This document shows, in pieces, positions 45,926 through 58,811 of a DNA stretch of 64,000 nt (position 1 is its first letter; each line of letters begins with the position of its first letter). The position numbers and the translations under genes are program-made. Source of the DNA: Mixophyes australis (lineage: Eukaryota > Chordata > Amphibia > Anura > Limnodynastidae); NCBI GenBank assembly GCA_036250195.1, contig JAVHZZ010000003.1:341787875-341851874 (forward strand). Reading direction: 5' to 3'. Below the pieces are notes generated by a model that saw only the letters and a program-made list of their open reading frames with translations, searched no databases and had not been told where the DNA came from.

Positions 45926-47065
45926 ATGATGGAGACTCCACCTATTACTCCTTGAATAGCCCAAATATTAGCAGTGCAAATTCAGGAACTGCAGCTAATG
46001 GTCCAGTCTTTGGCAGCCCAAAAGTCTAACCAGGAAGAGTACATAAACACTTTGTCTTCTTTGTGAACTGCTAATATTGATCCCAAAATGCACTTACCAG
46101 ACAGGTATTCTGAGGACAGAAATAGCTTTAGCAAATTTATGAATAGTTACAAACTATTTTATCATACACAACCTTTAGCTTCTGGCACTCAATCACAGCA
46201 AGTAATATCCCTTCTTCAAGGTGATCCTCGATCTTGGACCTTTTCTATAACTATTGAGTTCTTAGATTCAGCAGTCGGTAGATTCTCAGCTCTGAACTTG
46301 CTTTATGACAATCCTGACAAGAAAGCATATGCCAAATTCTCACTTTGGTCTTTAACACAAGGGAAACAAAGTGCAGAAATATAATTTTCTTAGGTCTGAA
46401 GAAAGGGCATCAGGTACCACATGGAATGATCCAGCCCTCTGTGGTCAATTTAGGCTGGGATTGTCTGATACAATTAAAGACACCCACTTACAATATCATG
46501 AATGGAAACAGCAGATTTCTCCTTGCTATCCATCCTTTTCTTCAGCTTCTGATTTGTCCAAACCCATGTAGCTTTGCTTTCTCATCTTTCAACTGAGAAG
46601 TAGTACAGACGTAGACAGTTGAACTTATGTTTATTCTGTGGATTGGATGGAGACTATGCTACTTATTGCCCTAAGAAGTTAAAGAGATAGAGAAACTACC
46701 AGACCTAAGGAAAGAGGGAGTTGTTCTACTAGGTCTTAAATTTAAAGTTGTTCAGAACTTTTTAAAACTCCCTGCTTGCTTAAAATATCACTCCACTCCA
46801 ATCAATACTTTTGCTTTCATTGATAGATAATTTTTCTGGATCTAAATCCTTGCAAATTCCTAACATTAAGTTAATCAATCCTATAACATTAAGAGGCATA
46901 AATGGATCACTGTTTCCTGGAAGCCTGATTCAATATTCCAATATTGGTATGTTTCACAAATTACATTCTTGCTCACTACTTCTCCTGCATTTCCACTTAC
47001 TCTTGGATTTCCATGGATGACTCAACATAACCCTATTTCAATTGGGAGAATAGAAAAATCATTAA
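45926..47065 (+). pseudogene. Ty3/gypsy Gag-protease remnant
   Basis: Pieces in several frames occur in the usual order. First come a short coiled-coil-like N-terminus (VQIQELQLMVQSLAAQ), then the capsid start LPDRYSEDRNSFSKFMNSY with VISLLQGDPRSW and YDNPDKKAYAKFSLWSLTQG. After a shift come WNDPALCGQFRLGLSD.IKD, then a zinc knuckle reading CLFCGLDGDYATYC. An FIDN..SGSK stretch at the protease active-site position follows, and near 47000-47030 LTLGFPWMTQHNP. In the knuckle the His of the CCHC pattern is Asp. The architecture matches vertebrate Ty3/gypsy (sushi-type) Gag and protease; no reverse transcriptase follows. Stops and shifts make it inactive. Confidence 0.82.
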
Positions 47066-47394
47066 TTGGAATGACAAGTGTCATCATCCCTGTTTATGTA
47101 TCTCTCTCTTTCTTTCAAAATTGGAAACATCAGAATCATTAGAGCTTTCACTACCTTATTCATATACTGTTAATGTAGCAATACTGTTCATTTAGAATAT
47201 GGTGTCAATTTAAAATGACCCCTTATAGTGCATACACCATACTCTACATTTTCAAACGTGCATACTTTATACTAGACACACCAATACAGAAAGTTGACTT
47301 GGGTATAAGTGTATCTGCTGTACTCCTGACATAAACCTAACGCATATCCTACATGAGCAGATCAGGACACATCTAGAAATGCATCCAACTGAGC

Positions 47395-48795
47395 AAATGA
47401 GCGTAAATATACATCCATATTTTTTTTTATTTCCCTCTTCCTTTAAACATGCGGTCATCTCAACTATACTAAAGAAACCATCTATCGATCCATCCTCTCT
47501 CTCCAACTACCGCCCTATTTCTTTCCTCCCCTTTGCCTCCAAACTACTTGAGCGATTAGTGTACAAACGACTGTCTCACTTTCTCTCTTTTCATTTCATT
47601 CAGGACTCTCTGCAATCAGACTTCCGTCCCCAACTTTCCGCTGAAACTGCTCTCACAAAAATGACCAGTGATTTACTTGTTGCAAAATATAAGGGTATTT
47701 TCTCCATACTCATTCTCATAGACCTCTCTGCTGCTTCTGATACTGTTGATCACCCTCTTCTCCTACACACCCTTTACTCCATTGGCCTTTATGACACAGT
47801 TCTTTTGTGGTTCACTTTCTACCTATCAAACCACTCCTTTAGTGTTTGTACCTCTGGAACATCCTCCCCTCCACTCACACTATCTGTTGGTGTCCCTCAA
47901 GGCTCTGTTTTGGCCCTTTACTTTTTTCATTGCACACTCTTGGGGCACTAATTCATCCATTCAGGCCCCAATACTACCTCTACTCTGATGACATCCAAAC
48001 CTATATCTTTTCCCTTGAACTCTCTCTTCTCTTGTAACCAACTGTCTTTCGCTGTCTCCACATGGATGTCCCAATGCTACCTAAAGCTCAACATGTCCAA
48101 AACAGAGCTTATTATCTTCCATCCTGCCAGAGTCACCACCTGCCCTCAAATCTCCCTCACTGTCATAAACTCCACAATTTGCTCAGTCTCCCAAGCCCGC
48201 TCCCTTGGTGTCACAATTGACTCCACCCTCTGCTTTATTCCTCACATCCAGACTCTCTCCCAGTCCTGTCAACTCCACCTTAAAAACATTTTCACAATAC
48301 GCCCTTTTCATACTGAACATGCTACTATAACTCTTATCCATTCTCATCATCTCCTGTCTTGACTATTGCAACCTACTGCTATCTGGTATTCCTAATACAG
48401 ATATATCCACACTTCAATCCATCCTAATTGCTGCTGCAAGACTGATCTTCCTCTTTCACCTCTCCACATCTGCTGCACAACTTTGCAAATCCCTACACTG
48501 ACTCCCTGTGTTCTCCAGAAACAAATTCTAATTATTCACACTTACCTACAAAGCCCTCAACAAAACTAAACCTGTATACATCTTAAATCTCATATCAAAG
48601 TACTCTCCCTCCCGCCCTCTTCGATCTACCTCTGACCTTCGCCTTGTCTCGTCTCTGGTAACCACCTCTCACTCCCGTCTTCAAGACTTCTTCCGTGCTG
48701 CTCCCCACTTATGGAATTCCCTACCACGCTCAATCAGATTTTCCCACAGCCTTCAAATCTTTAGATGCTCTTTGAAAACCCATCCCTTTTTAGAG
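47395..48795 (+). pseudogene. L2-like LINE ORF2 reverse transcriptase remnant
   Basis: Hallmarks occur in order: SNYRPISFLPFASKLLERLV, ILIDLSAASDTVDHPLLL (canonical DLSAAFDTVDH with Phe to Ser), VGVPQGSVLA, the catalytic YSDD in YLYSDDIQTYIFS, LKLNMSKTELIIF, SLGVTIDSTLCFIPHIQ, then DYCNLLLSGIP, a LIAAARL block, YKALN, and the terminal RLQDFFRAAPHLWNSLPRSI and SLKTHPF. Frame shifts near 47930-48000 and several stops interrupt it. The DLSAAFDTVDH form favours the L2 clade over CR1. The endonuclease is missing, so it is 5'-truncated. Confidence 0.92.
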
Positions 48796-49130
48796 GTGAC
48801 CTTATCCTCGATAACACTATTCACACTAATGCACACACTGTCAGCTCTATCTTGATAACTTGTACTGTTTTCCTTACTGCTTCTCTCCTCTGTGTGTTAT
48901 TTTCTCTCTTTGTGTCCTTTTATTCCTTATTGCCTGTTCCCTATTACTTTCTGCTCTTCTGTATGGTCTCTGATTGTCCCACTCTGTCACTTTTAATTTC
49001 TGCTCTGCCCATTTGCTCTGTCTGTTAATTGCTACTATCCTACTCACTTGTTTCTCTCTTCTATTCCCCTTGCTTTCTTCTGTGCTTTGTTTTGTAATCT
49101 TCCTTTTTTTCTCTCTTGCTGCTGATGCTG
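48796..49130 (+). repeat. Probable 3' untranslated region of the L2-like LINE
   Basis: CT-rich sequence continues directly from the ORF2 end. The end is not defined; the GCGCTATATAAATAAAT-type tail found elsewhere is absent. Confidence 0.45.
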
Positions 49131-49139
49131 CTGTTTTCT

Positions 49140-50870
49140 TTAACATTCATGGTGTTTTCTTCTTATTGGGCCTTCTAACTGCATTTTTGGGATTTCACAT
49201 TCTAATCTGGCTCCTTTCGACTGTGGGGAAAGGAAACCTCTCTGATTGGCTGAGTGACAGGGCAGTTGGAGGCTCGCTGTTGGTCACATGGGGGAAAGTG
49301 TCCTCTCAGACAGGAGCATTCAGTTTATCTTATTAGTTATGAGCAGTTCACTGCTTGCTTCATTTAGATATGTAGACTCTCTTTGACAGTTATACGCCAC
49401 TGGGAACCAATATAGAATTCTGCATGTCTGTTTACCAACATTGCTTTGCTATCATTTTCTGCTTAAATTTGCAATTATTTCGTTTCTACACTTCACACAT
49501 TATCCATATTAGATTTAGACATGGTATATAAGTACAATTTAATTATATTGAGTTTATTGGTTATATTAAAATTTTAACCACACATACACCCATATTTATT
49601 TGAGCGAATAGAATGCATGTATAACACAGACAATGGTCAAGCACAGTTAGTGTAATGTATAATGATCAGAAGTATTTTATACCAGAAGGACCACACCCAT
49701 TTCCACATATTTTCATGTGTCAGTGTGTTACCAGGAATACATTTTTTCTTTTTACTCTATATAAGTGAATTTTAAATCTTCTAGGATAAATTGGGCATTC
49801 TTATGATAGCATTCTGTGATAATGTATCGTTCTGTACCACACAGCTGACCTACCCAGTATCTATCCAAGGTTCAAAATCACCCAGGCAAATGTCTGAAAT
49901 ACAATAAACCTGCTTGGTCACGTTTGGTCACTATAGACAATTTCACTGAGTGCCTTTTTGTCTATTCACTTTTATTGAAATAAATAGGTTTATTTAACAA
50001 AATGGTAGCACCAAACAGGAATAATAATAATATTTAAATAATAACCTGCAACAAATAGCTCTACAGTCTGGCATAGACAACATACAGGGAATAATGAAAA
50101 TGACCATTATCCTAGCCACTCTCAGGTGGTTCTATCTATTCAAACTTCTGGGACGCAGACCCTCGCCACTTAAAGGTTACCAGCAAGGCTATGGTGACTG
50201 AAACTCTGCTTTCAGCAGACACACAGCCCCCCAAGACCTGGAGTGAGTAGATCAGGACAAAGGCAGTACTCCAGAGATTGATTGTCCCTTCCCTGTTACC
50301 TGACAGAGGTCAAAATCTCAACACCCGGCTGACCTGAGCTATCACTGGGTAGTGAATACCAATATGCTGTTCTCTGGAGCTGGCTTTTAAATGCAGACAT
50401 GACCTTCTCAGGAGTTTCAGGACCTGCCTATCGGTAGACCTTTTCCCTATCTTAACACATGAGACATCCTGGTGTGTTGTACATTCATACAGGAATAGTG
50501 GACAATAATCATTTTGCCTAGGCAGAAACAATGGACTAGTCTGCATGTATACACAAATAAGAAACCCATGTTGCCTGACATATTACCACTTAAACATACA
50601 ATATATATAACTTCAAATATGATGACAAATATGGGGAACCAGAGGGCTAAAAAAAGTACATGTTTTTGTAGTTCACTCTTTGTGAGAAAAAAGATGCAGA
50701 TTTGTTGAGGTGATATTAACACATTGTTTCATCCCACATACTCTCATACATATATTTAAATAGTAAGAAGAAAAAACACTTTTTTTGAGATTCTACCAGG
50801 GTATGTTCATTAAAATAGTCCTATTAATTTACATAATATTTTAATTAGCACATTTTTCTAAGTAGAAAGA
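49140..50870. other. Non-coding DNA, nothing recognised
   Basis: A GC-richer patch at 49200-49310 is not assigned. The remainder is AT-rich with short chance frames. Confidence 0.4.
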
Positions 50871-50879
50871 TACCAAGGT

Positions 50880-51080
50880 GGAAATGTATCAAGCTGCATT
50901 TTTTTTTTTCTAAACCACAATGAGTTTAGGTGTTTTGAAACCACTGCACATAAAATATGATTTTCACCTCTAAACCACTGGATCCAGTGGTTTGGAGGGT
51001 CAAAACTCAAGTCGCTGACAATGTTTCAAAACACCTAAACTGCTGTTGGTTTAGTCAAAATTGCAGATGTTTAGCCAGAA
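50880..51080. mobile_element. Foldback MITE-like element
   Basis: gtttaggtgttttgaaac and its perfect reverse complement gtttcaaaacacctaaac flank a centre with aaccactggatccagtggtt, itself a perfect 20-bp palindrome. The left end aatgtatcaagctgca recalls the MITE at 8056. The outer right end is not found. Confidence 0.6.
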
Positions 51081-51089
51081 AAAAAGCAG

Positions 51090-52080
51090 GTGTTCAAACA
51101 TTCTGTTTGAGCTATCTTGCCATTCATAACATATGAGGAAGCACCATTAACTTGGGGCAAGCATTATTTATTGATTTAGGTGGAAATTAATATATAATGA
51201 CATTAAGGTGACAATATTTTTATAATGAAATTAAAGGTGCAAAGTTATTTGATTGATAACTGCTAATTAATTATGATGAGGACAACACGTATTGTTTAAT
51301 AATGGGGGCATCATTTATTCTGCAAACTTATGGCTCGCTCATGATAATAGATACGAGATACAAATATCAAGAGAAAACACAAATGACACATACAGATTTC
51401 TGGATTTTGTTTTGCAGGTAACTGTGCAAAAAGATGCTATAAATCAATTACATCAATAAATATGCTACATATATATTAGGGTATATAGTGCTAAGTCATT
51501 TTATGATTCTTTATGGTAGATTTTGGTTTTATCTTTATATACTGTGTTGGTTAGAGGAAACCTTAGATTTAATACAAAGCATTTAATTTGAAAGAAATAT
51601 AGTAGAATAAAATAATTATTTCTATACTTATTACCTATTTTCACCTTTTTTTGGCGCAGGACTATTTTATCCTCCTTACTTTGGGTTGTGTATAGCAGAT
51701 GACAAGAGTTTGACAGAAACCTCACTTCACTACTCTGTGATGTTAAGTATTAGTTGTTCGGATTGGTTGTATGTTGGCCTAGTCCCTCCTACTTCAAACT
51801 TGCCTACAAATGGACAACCTGGAGATGTCTAAACTTAAATACTCTACGTTGCTATTAACTTGGTAAATATAATAATGGTTTAAAAATGACAAATTATTTT
51901 TGAAAGTGCACACAACTCATATACAATTCTTTACAGTACTTTGTATAATGGATGAGAAAACCTCTTGTAATCTGAAGCCTGAGTTGTGAGGGAACGCAAT
52001 AGACTCCAAGGGGGAACCACCTATTTTCCACAGGGAGAGGAGATTATATTAAGGGGGGACATGTCTATGTGTATAATCCC
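51090..52080. other. AT-rich non-coding DNA, nothing recognised
   Basis: No gene or bounded element is visible. Confidence 0.45.
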
Positions 52081-52084
52081 TTTA

Positions 52085-52407
52085 CAGGTACTCCTCACTT
52101 AACAACCTACCCATTTAATGACCACTCGGAGTTACGACCAGGTTCTCCCTGGGTCCTCATTGTTATAATTGCTGCTGTTTGTAGAGCTTTACTGTACACA
52201 TGTTTATTTTCTGTTATGCAGTGTTATGCAATGTAAAGCAAACATATCAAAATACAGTTTTCTTTAGTCTATTTCTTCATTCAGAATCAATAAAAATGAT
52301 TACAATACATGTAGGTGCATATAACAGTACTGTACTCACTTAGCGACCAATTCGCTTAACGACCTAGTCGTAGGAACGGAACTCAGTCGTTAAGTGAGGA
52401 GTACCTG
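52085..52407. mobile_element. Tigger/pogo-like non-autonomous element with TA target duplication
   Basis: The ends are CAGGTACTCCTCACTTAAC and the exact mirror GTTAAGTGAGGAGTACCTG, flanked by TA on both sides (52083-52084, 52408-52409). This terminus type and TA duplication are typical of Tigger/pogo elements. At 323 bp with no frame, it depends on a transposase elsewhere. Confidence 0.88.
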
Positions 52408-52414
52408 TATAAAT

Positions 52415-53265
52415 AACAGATCCTGAATGGTTGCTATGAGTTACTGTACTTTTTTCTTGTTTTTGTTTTGTTTTGTGCAGTCACTTGTACACCAGTTTTC
52501 ATAGATACCCGATGTTTTGTACATTTCTAGAGTAAAGTGAAAGTAATCTTCTCTCTAAAATGCATATTCATATGTTAAATGAAATATTCTTAATATTTTA
52601 TATGATCTTCTTTACTTTGTATTTAATATTTGAAAATTGTGCACATTAATTTCAAGGTTAATCTTTATGGTGTTTTCTTTAAGAAAAATGAAATACTTTA
52701 TACACTAATTTGCATTCCAACTGTGAGAACCCTCTTTGCAAAATGTGTTATTAATGCAGGAAATTCAATCACCTTTAAGTGGTTTAGGAAATTTATGTTA
52801 CATAGTCTACAATACACTCAACTAAAAAATTATGTATGTACAAACTGGGCTTATGAATAAAATGTGTTTAATGTTGCAAGAATATGTATCCCATTTTCTG
52901 AAATATTTTAAATAAACATATACAGTATGTGTAGAGGAGCCACCCTGGCAAGACCACCAGGAATTGTTAGGCATTGCTTAGGTTTTACTAGCCTTCCCTT
53001 AACCAGTTCTTCAGAGAAAAGTTAAATTTATGTATGTCTAATGTACCAATGAAAGTTAAGGAAAGCAACCAATAGCTACAATCTGTGTATTCCTACCTTA
53101 AAGTTGTTAATTGGATTGAGCAGTCATTAAGTTTTACAGTAATGCAAACTCTCTGGGCTTAAGAAAGTCTTGTGCTTCATTGTTCCACTGTGTATCATAT
53201 AAACGTTTGTGTGGACTGTTAGCTCTTGCTTGAGAACTGGTACTACTAACAACATTCATAAAAAA
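52415..53265. other. AT-rich non-coding DNA, nothing recognised
   Basis: No gene or bounded element is visible. Confidence 0.45.
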
Positions 53266-53277
53266 ATATATATATAT

Positions 53278-53937
53278 TAGAGATGTGCGCTAACCCTCAT
53301 GTTTCGATTTTGAAACCGGTGTCGGTTCTAAACCACAACTGAATCTTGCATTAAATAAAAATTGTATAGGTAAAATAATGTAATTTTGAGCTGGTTTTTT
53401 GCTACTATATTACTATTTATAGCATCAACATTCATTTCTAGTTATTGCCAGTTTATTGTCTAATGATCCCTGCACAACTGTCCCAATTTTCACCAATTGA
53501 AAGAGCAAATATGTGCAATATATGACACACATACACGACAGTTTAATTAAAGATGCAATTCCTAGACTAGGAGACACAATAGATGAACTGGCAGCCTTGC
53601 AAAAAATTGTGCGTTTTACATAATTTGATGGCGCTATATAAATTAATTTGGCTCATGATCGACGAAGGTGGAATGCACCCATAATAAAAAACTTCAATGA
53701 ATAAAAATAGACTGGAAGTGACTGCCAATGAATGTCATTGCTATAAATAGCAATATTGGAGCAAAAAGAGCTCAAAATGACATTATTTTACCTATTTTTC
53801 CCAATTTTTAATCAAATCCAGATCCAATACTAAAACCAAAAACTTTCACGATTTTTTTCTCAAAACCAAAACACGAACGCGTAATAGAGCCAAAACTACA
53901 ACCAAAACCAAAACACGGGGGTCAGAGCACATCTCTA
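53278..53937. mobile_element. Short hAT element with TAGAGATGTGC ends
   Basis: The left end tagagatgtgcgctaaccc and the right end reversed, tagagatgtgctctgacccc, share 11 terminal bases and match the ends of the 11949 element. The outer 200-bp arms are partly inverted (ataatgtaattttgagct/agctcaaaatgacattat). No clear 8-bp duplication survives; the left flank is an AT microsatellite. A LINE-tail-like ggcgctatataaattaattt sits at about 53630. Confidence 0.75.
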
Positions 53938-54269
53938 ATTCTACTGCACCTGCGGAATGAAGTTTTATTCCAGACCCACAACACAGTAGCTGTGACAGAC
54001 CAACATAGTAACTATTTCCAGTGCAGATGTTTAAATGGATCCCTTCCTCTGCTGCCCAGAGTGTTTATATTTACTAGACCACATATGTAAACATAGCCTA
54101 CTTATTATAAATCCACAACTGGACATATGTTATATAGTAGCAATAAAGTCCGCCATCGTGTGTAGCAACATCAGCCCACATCATTTAGCCACAAAAGCTG
54201 TATGTGATTATTTCTGATGTAAGATGGAAATGATAAGCAATGTCCAGAAGGGTCCATAAATTGTAGAAA

Positions 54270-54470
54270 TATGCCAGCGAAATGTCCATCAGTAGCAATG
54301 GTCAGAAATATGCACATTAATAGTGTTACATCAGTAATATGCATTTACACTAATAGTAATGGACAGTAATGCCCAGCAATATGCCTATCAGCATTAATGT
54401 CTACTAATAACCATTAATATACCAATAAGTAGTAATTCCCAACAATATGCCTATAGTAGTCTTCATCTAT
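54270..54470. repeat. Degenerate tandem repeat around agtaatgnccagcaatatgcc
   Basis: Five or six diverged units of about 35-45 bp with the words agtaatg, cagcaatatgcc and tatcag lie between 54270 and 54470. Confidence 0.5.
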
Positions 54471-54577
54471 ATTTCCACAAGTAATCTTTATTAATATATA
54501 CATAAGCAGACATAGCTTTGTTGAATTCTGTGTCCTGGTCCAATGTTTTCCCAGTAGCATTTACTGCAATGAAAGGT

Positions 54578-54940
54578 GATCATCATCATCATCATTATCC
54601 TCATCACCATTTATTTATATAGCGCCACTAATTCTGCAACGCTGTACAGAGAACTCACTCACATCAGTCCCTGCCCCATTGGAGCTTACAGTCTACATTT
54701 CCTAACACACACACAGACAGAGAGAGAGACAGAGAGACTAGGGTCAATTTTAGATAGCAGCCAATTCACCTACTAGTATGTTTTTGGAGTGTGGGAGGAA
54801 ACTGGAGGACCCAGAGGAAACCCACGCAAACACGGGGAGAACATGCAAACTACTCACAGATAAGGCCATGGTCTGGAATTGAACTCATGACCCCAGTGCT
54901 GTGAGGCAGAGGTGCTAACCACTAAGCCACCGTGCTGCCC
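54578..54940 (-). repeat. V-SINE retroposon, full length
   Basis: On the minus strand it reads gggcagcacggtggcttagt with ggttagcacctctgcctcac (A-box part), gagttcaattcc (B-box-like), then the conserved centre gcatgttctccccgtgtttg and tcctcccacactccaaaaac. A (CT)n/(GT)n spacer, ctgtaagctccaatggggca and the tail ggcgctatataaataaatgg with (GAT)n follow. This is the most complete V-SINE in the window. Confidence 0.93.
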
Positions 54941-54944
54941 AATA

Positions 54945-55030
54945 GGTAGCATGGTGGCTAAGTGGTTAGATGCTTCTTGTCACTGTCAGAACCAATTACA
55001 AGTTGGCTCGTTCAAATATTTCTCTTTGGG
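54945..55030 (+). repeat. V-SINE head fragment, head-to-head with its neighbour
   Basis: ggtagcatggtggctaagtg, then gttag, matches the V-SINE tRNA-like head on the plus strand. It starts four bases after the head of the full-length minus-strand copy and decays within about 85 bases. Confidence 0.6.
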
Positions 55031-55039
55031 GGGACACTT

Positions 55040-55650
55040 TAAACAGCCCCATTTAGCCCACAACGAATATATTAAAAATAAAAGTTCTCTTTCCCCCTTC
55101 CAGGCCCCATTTTAGGTGTGCTGCCTGTGGGTAGTTCTGTCCCTGAGATGAGGTAAAGACCACCCTCACCCCCCAATGAAGAAGATAATGTTTCTTTGTT
55201 TCCGAGGTTGCACCGTGATGGTCTCACTTTGTATAGTAACTTGCTATAGGAAGTGAGTTAAATTGATTATGGCCTGGGCTCCTCTAACCATAGGCATGCA
55301 CACAGGGTATCTCAGGTGTGCCCACACACACCCTAATGCACAGCTGGGTTAAGTTGGGGGCACAGGTGGTCCATTTAGTCCATGTAGTACTGATTACACT
55401 ACAGAGAAGTGCTGTGACTGCTTCTCTCTATATTCAAGCAAATGCAATGCTACAAGCTGGCCACAATGAAGCTACATATCCAGCCGCAGTAGCTCCTCCC
55501 ATGATCCTTTGCTGAACTGAAGACATCTGGACTTGGTGTGCAGGCTCGAGCGGTGAGTTGCTAGGGAAATAGAGCTGCTGCCAGTGCCTACATATGATTT
55601 ATTAATAAATGTGTTTAATGATAATGCATGTGTATCTATGATAATAGGGG
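55040..55650. other. Non-coding DNA with a possible hAT terminus
   Basis: 55290-55330 (cataggcatgcacacagggt, then gtgtgcccacacacacccta) looks like one end of a known amphibian hAT type. I could not find a matching right end or duplication. Confidence 0.3.
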
Positions 55651-55654
55651 CACT

Positions 55655-55790
55655 TCTGTTTGGCATAATATGAACTGGAAAAACTTTTATTTGGCATAAT
55701 ATGAATTGGGGGAACTACTGTGTAGCATAATATGAACTGGGGACACTACTGTGTGGCATAATAAGAACTTGGGGGCACTTCTAGAAACAA
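55655..55790. repeat. Tandem repeat, about 36-bp unit (ggcataatatgaactgg)
   Basis: Four units of ggcataatatgaactggggg plus cactactgtgt follow each other with a few substitutions. Confidence 0.85.
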
Positions 55791-55799
55791 ATTCCCTTA

Positions 55800-56560
55800 G
55801 ACAGTGCCAGACATGTCCCCGCAGTGGTGCACTGTGGTGCAGAGTATCCCTCTTGGTGCACACATTAATGAAATGTGCTACGAACACCTAAACTCTAGAC
55901 CTATAGTGATGGTAGTTTGCATGATGCGTGAGGCAGCACTCAATGATTTAAGACAAATTGTAGTTTGTATAAAATGGGTGTGTTTAATCCATTTCAAAGT
56001 TACAGTATAGTACTTTCCTCAGGGACATCATGTGAGTCTGACAAACATACTCAATACATATAGTGCACAGCATAATTACCATACTTTACACCTCCTGCAT
56101 TGTGAAATAAGCAGACTGTTTGCTCTGCCATCTGAGCATGCATGGCAAGGGAATAACACTCCCACTAGATCAAAACTGGCAATGAATCAACAATGCAGAG
56201 CAACATCATCATAAAGGGCGTGACTAATAAACGTCACCATGGCAACCCTAATTGTAAACATGCAAAAAAACACAAATATTCTAATGCAAAAGTATTTAAC
56301 CAGAATCTATTAACCCACTGATCGCTGGATAACTGTCGTCGCTTAGAGAAGACTCCATTATGCCCTGTTATAAACGGAGGCGAAACATCAAAGACTTAGT
56401 GATGTGGAAAGTACTATACTGAAACGTTGGAATAGATTCAACACACCCTTTTGACACAAACTGCAATTTGACTTAAATCCTCGAGTGCCGCCTCACCTGG
56501 AATCTAGAATGGCAACAGGGTAATGAACATAAGTTATTTATGAGTGCCAAGCACCTGGAT
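55800..56560. other. Non-coding DNA, nothing recognised
   Basis: Short open frames only; no bounded element is visible. Confidence 0.4.
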
Positions 56561-56562
56561 AC

Positions 56563-56580
56563 TATATCTATCTATCTATA

Positions 56581-56622
<42 letters not shown>

Positions 56623-56632
56623 TATATATATC

Positions 56633-56665
<33 letters not shown>

Positions 56666-56680
56666 GCACAATATATATAT
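56563..56680. repeat. (TATC)n/(TA)n microsatellite cluster
   Basis: tatctatctatc grades into long TA runs interrupted by gata units. Confidence 0.95.
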
Positions 56681-56689
56681 TTATTAAGT

Positions 56690-58765
56690 TATATGTGAGG
56701 TAGCTCTCTGAAGTTTGTTTGAAATGACTGGAATGAAATATTGTGAGGGTATAGTGAATATGAGCTCAATCTGAGTGTAATAACTACTGTACTTCAATGT
56801 ATGATGCATGAGTTTGTGATGAAATAGCTGTATGAAATAATGAGAGAATATGAGGTTTATGTATAATGAATGTGAGGGATATGGGATATAAATGGTATTT
56901 GAGCTGTTGTGAAGTTTCTGTGGCATAGATAGAAATTTATGTTTTGTTTAAAATTGTTCCCCATCTTGCCTTGAGTTAGGCAAGATGGAGGATAACCTGG
57001 GTTTTCCTCCCTCCCCACACACGTACCAGTCATGTTAACACACTACAATAGGTAACAGTGATTTTAACACCACTTCTACACACCCACATATACAATATTT
57101 ATGTATATATAAAATAGGCAATAAATGTAATGTATGAACATATATGCTAACATCTATAATAGCATCTAAGCTAATAAAATAAATTAAACCTGGTGTTGTA
57201 TACTATGCATACTACACTGTTTTATATCATGTATAGGATTGTTACAATAATTAGAATACATTTCAAATGAAGCTACATCTTGGGTGCAGTTTTTCTTGAT
57301 AAGCATAGGCATATTATATATACATATTGGTCATTCGGATTTATATCAGAAAAAGAGTTGTATTCCTTGAGTTAAATTGAAACTACCTTTGCGAGGAGTT
57401 TGTTTGTGGTATTAGTTACAAATAATTTTTACATGGTCATTAGCATATTTTCTACACCATTAGACCCTCACTGTTACTAAAAAGAGACTATTAGTCTTTT
57501 AACAGTTGTGTATAATCTACTCTTTCATTTTCTGTTGGGTAAACACATGGCTCTGTCCAAGGCACCAATCTCCATGTACACATCTTCCCTCGGTCAACTG
57601 ATAAACTAATATGACTTCCAGTATGAACTTGATACTTAATAATTTTATCACTCTCCTTCCTAGATAATAACTTCTACAGTATGCTATATTGTGTCTCTTA
57701 ATTCCTAGGCCAGGATTTATGAAAAGACAACATAGGCCATTGTTTAGGATGATATATTTAAAGGGCCCTGTTCTTGTTGATTTTACTTATATTGGTACTT
57801 CTGCTGGGATTGAGGAGCTACATGTTTTGGAGTCAAAATGCCTCCCAGCATAACAATATCCATTATATTAAAAAATCTTTAGACTACATAAATTAATTTT
57901 ATACAGATATGTAGCTTTTAAAGACGGAGCTATATGGAGATGGGGAGGAACAAAATAGTACAGAAAAATAGCCTAAGGGGACAAAATTAAATATGGCCCT
58001 GTGAGTGCCTTGCCGTCATTTCAGCTTACATGTCCCATAACCAGGGTTCATCTGTAATGGTGCAAACAGAGGCAACAGTCTCAGGCAGCATTTTTTGGAA
58101 ACCCAACATGTGCTAAATTTGTCTTGATAATCCCTAAATTAGTGATCTATACCGCAGGTCTATAGTGTTGGTAGAACTTAAAATGATAAAGATGATACTA
58201 CATATGTTTAATGGTAAAATTAGCAATATGGCCAGTTTTGGTTAAAAATTAACTTATCCAAAACACAACTGAGAGTATTTCTCCAATAAAATACTCTTAA
58301 TATCAGATATTCAGCTCAATGAGGAGTATAATTTCAGTCCACTTGGACTGTGAGCTCAAGCCATGTAGTGTAACTGATATATAGGTATATTTGCATTGCA
58401 GAAAAGCATTGTGTGGATTGGTTGATTCATAAACAAAGACATAGTCAGTGATGTCTCAGTAGCTCAAATAACTGTATTCACAATTTAACCTTTATGAGAA
58501 CCAGTTAGAAAACTATCCTAAAAATGTGGGAAGAGCTTCAGCCTTCTATAATGGAGTGGAGAGTTAACGCTTTACTTTTTTGTAAAGCTTCAAGGAATGT
58601 CAGGTGAACACTGAACAATGTATTTTAACTTCATATTTGAACATTTAAATTTTGGAGTTTAGTGGTCCTTTAACCCTTTGTTCCTTTGGCATTTCTACTT
58701 GTTCTGTGTATAATGTACTTGCTAACAATTCTGAGGTTCTTTAGAATACTTGTGACAATTTTAAA
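56690..58765. other. AT-rich non-coding DNA
   Basis: 57710-57775 and 58035-58090 have the texture of old hAT-related repeats (ccaggatttatgaaaagaca; accagggttcatctgtaatg), but without paired ends. No gene is visible. Confidence 0.35.
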
Positions 58766-58770
58766 TATTG

Positions 58771-58771
58771 G

Positions 58772-58811
<40 letters not shown>

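Noticed and set aside
54890..54940. tRNA-like sequence with A and B boxes (also 11003-11049)
   Set aside because: Continuous with the V-SINE body; it is a SINE promoter region without a full cloverleaf.
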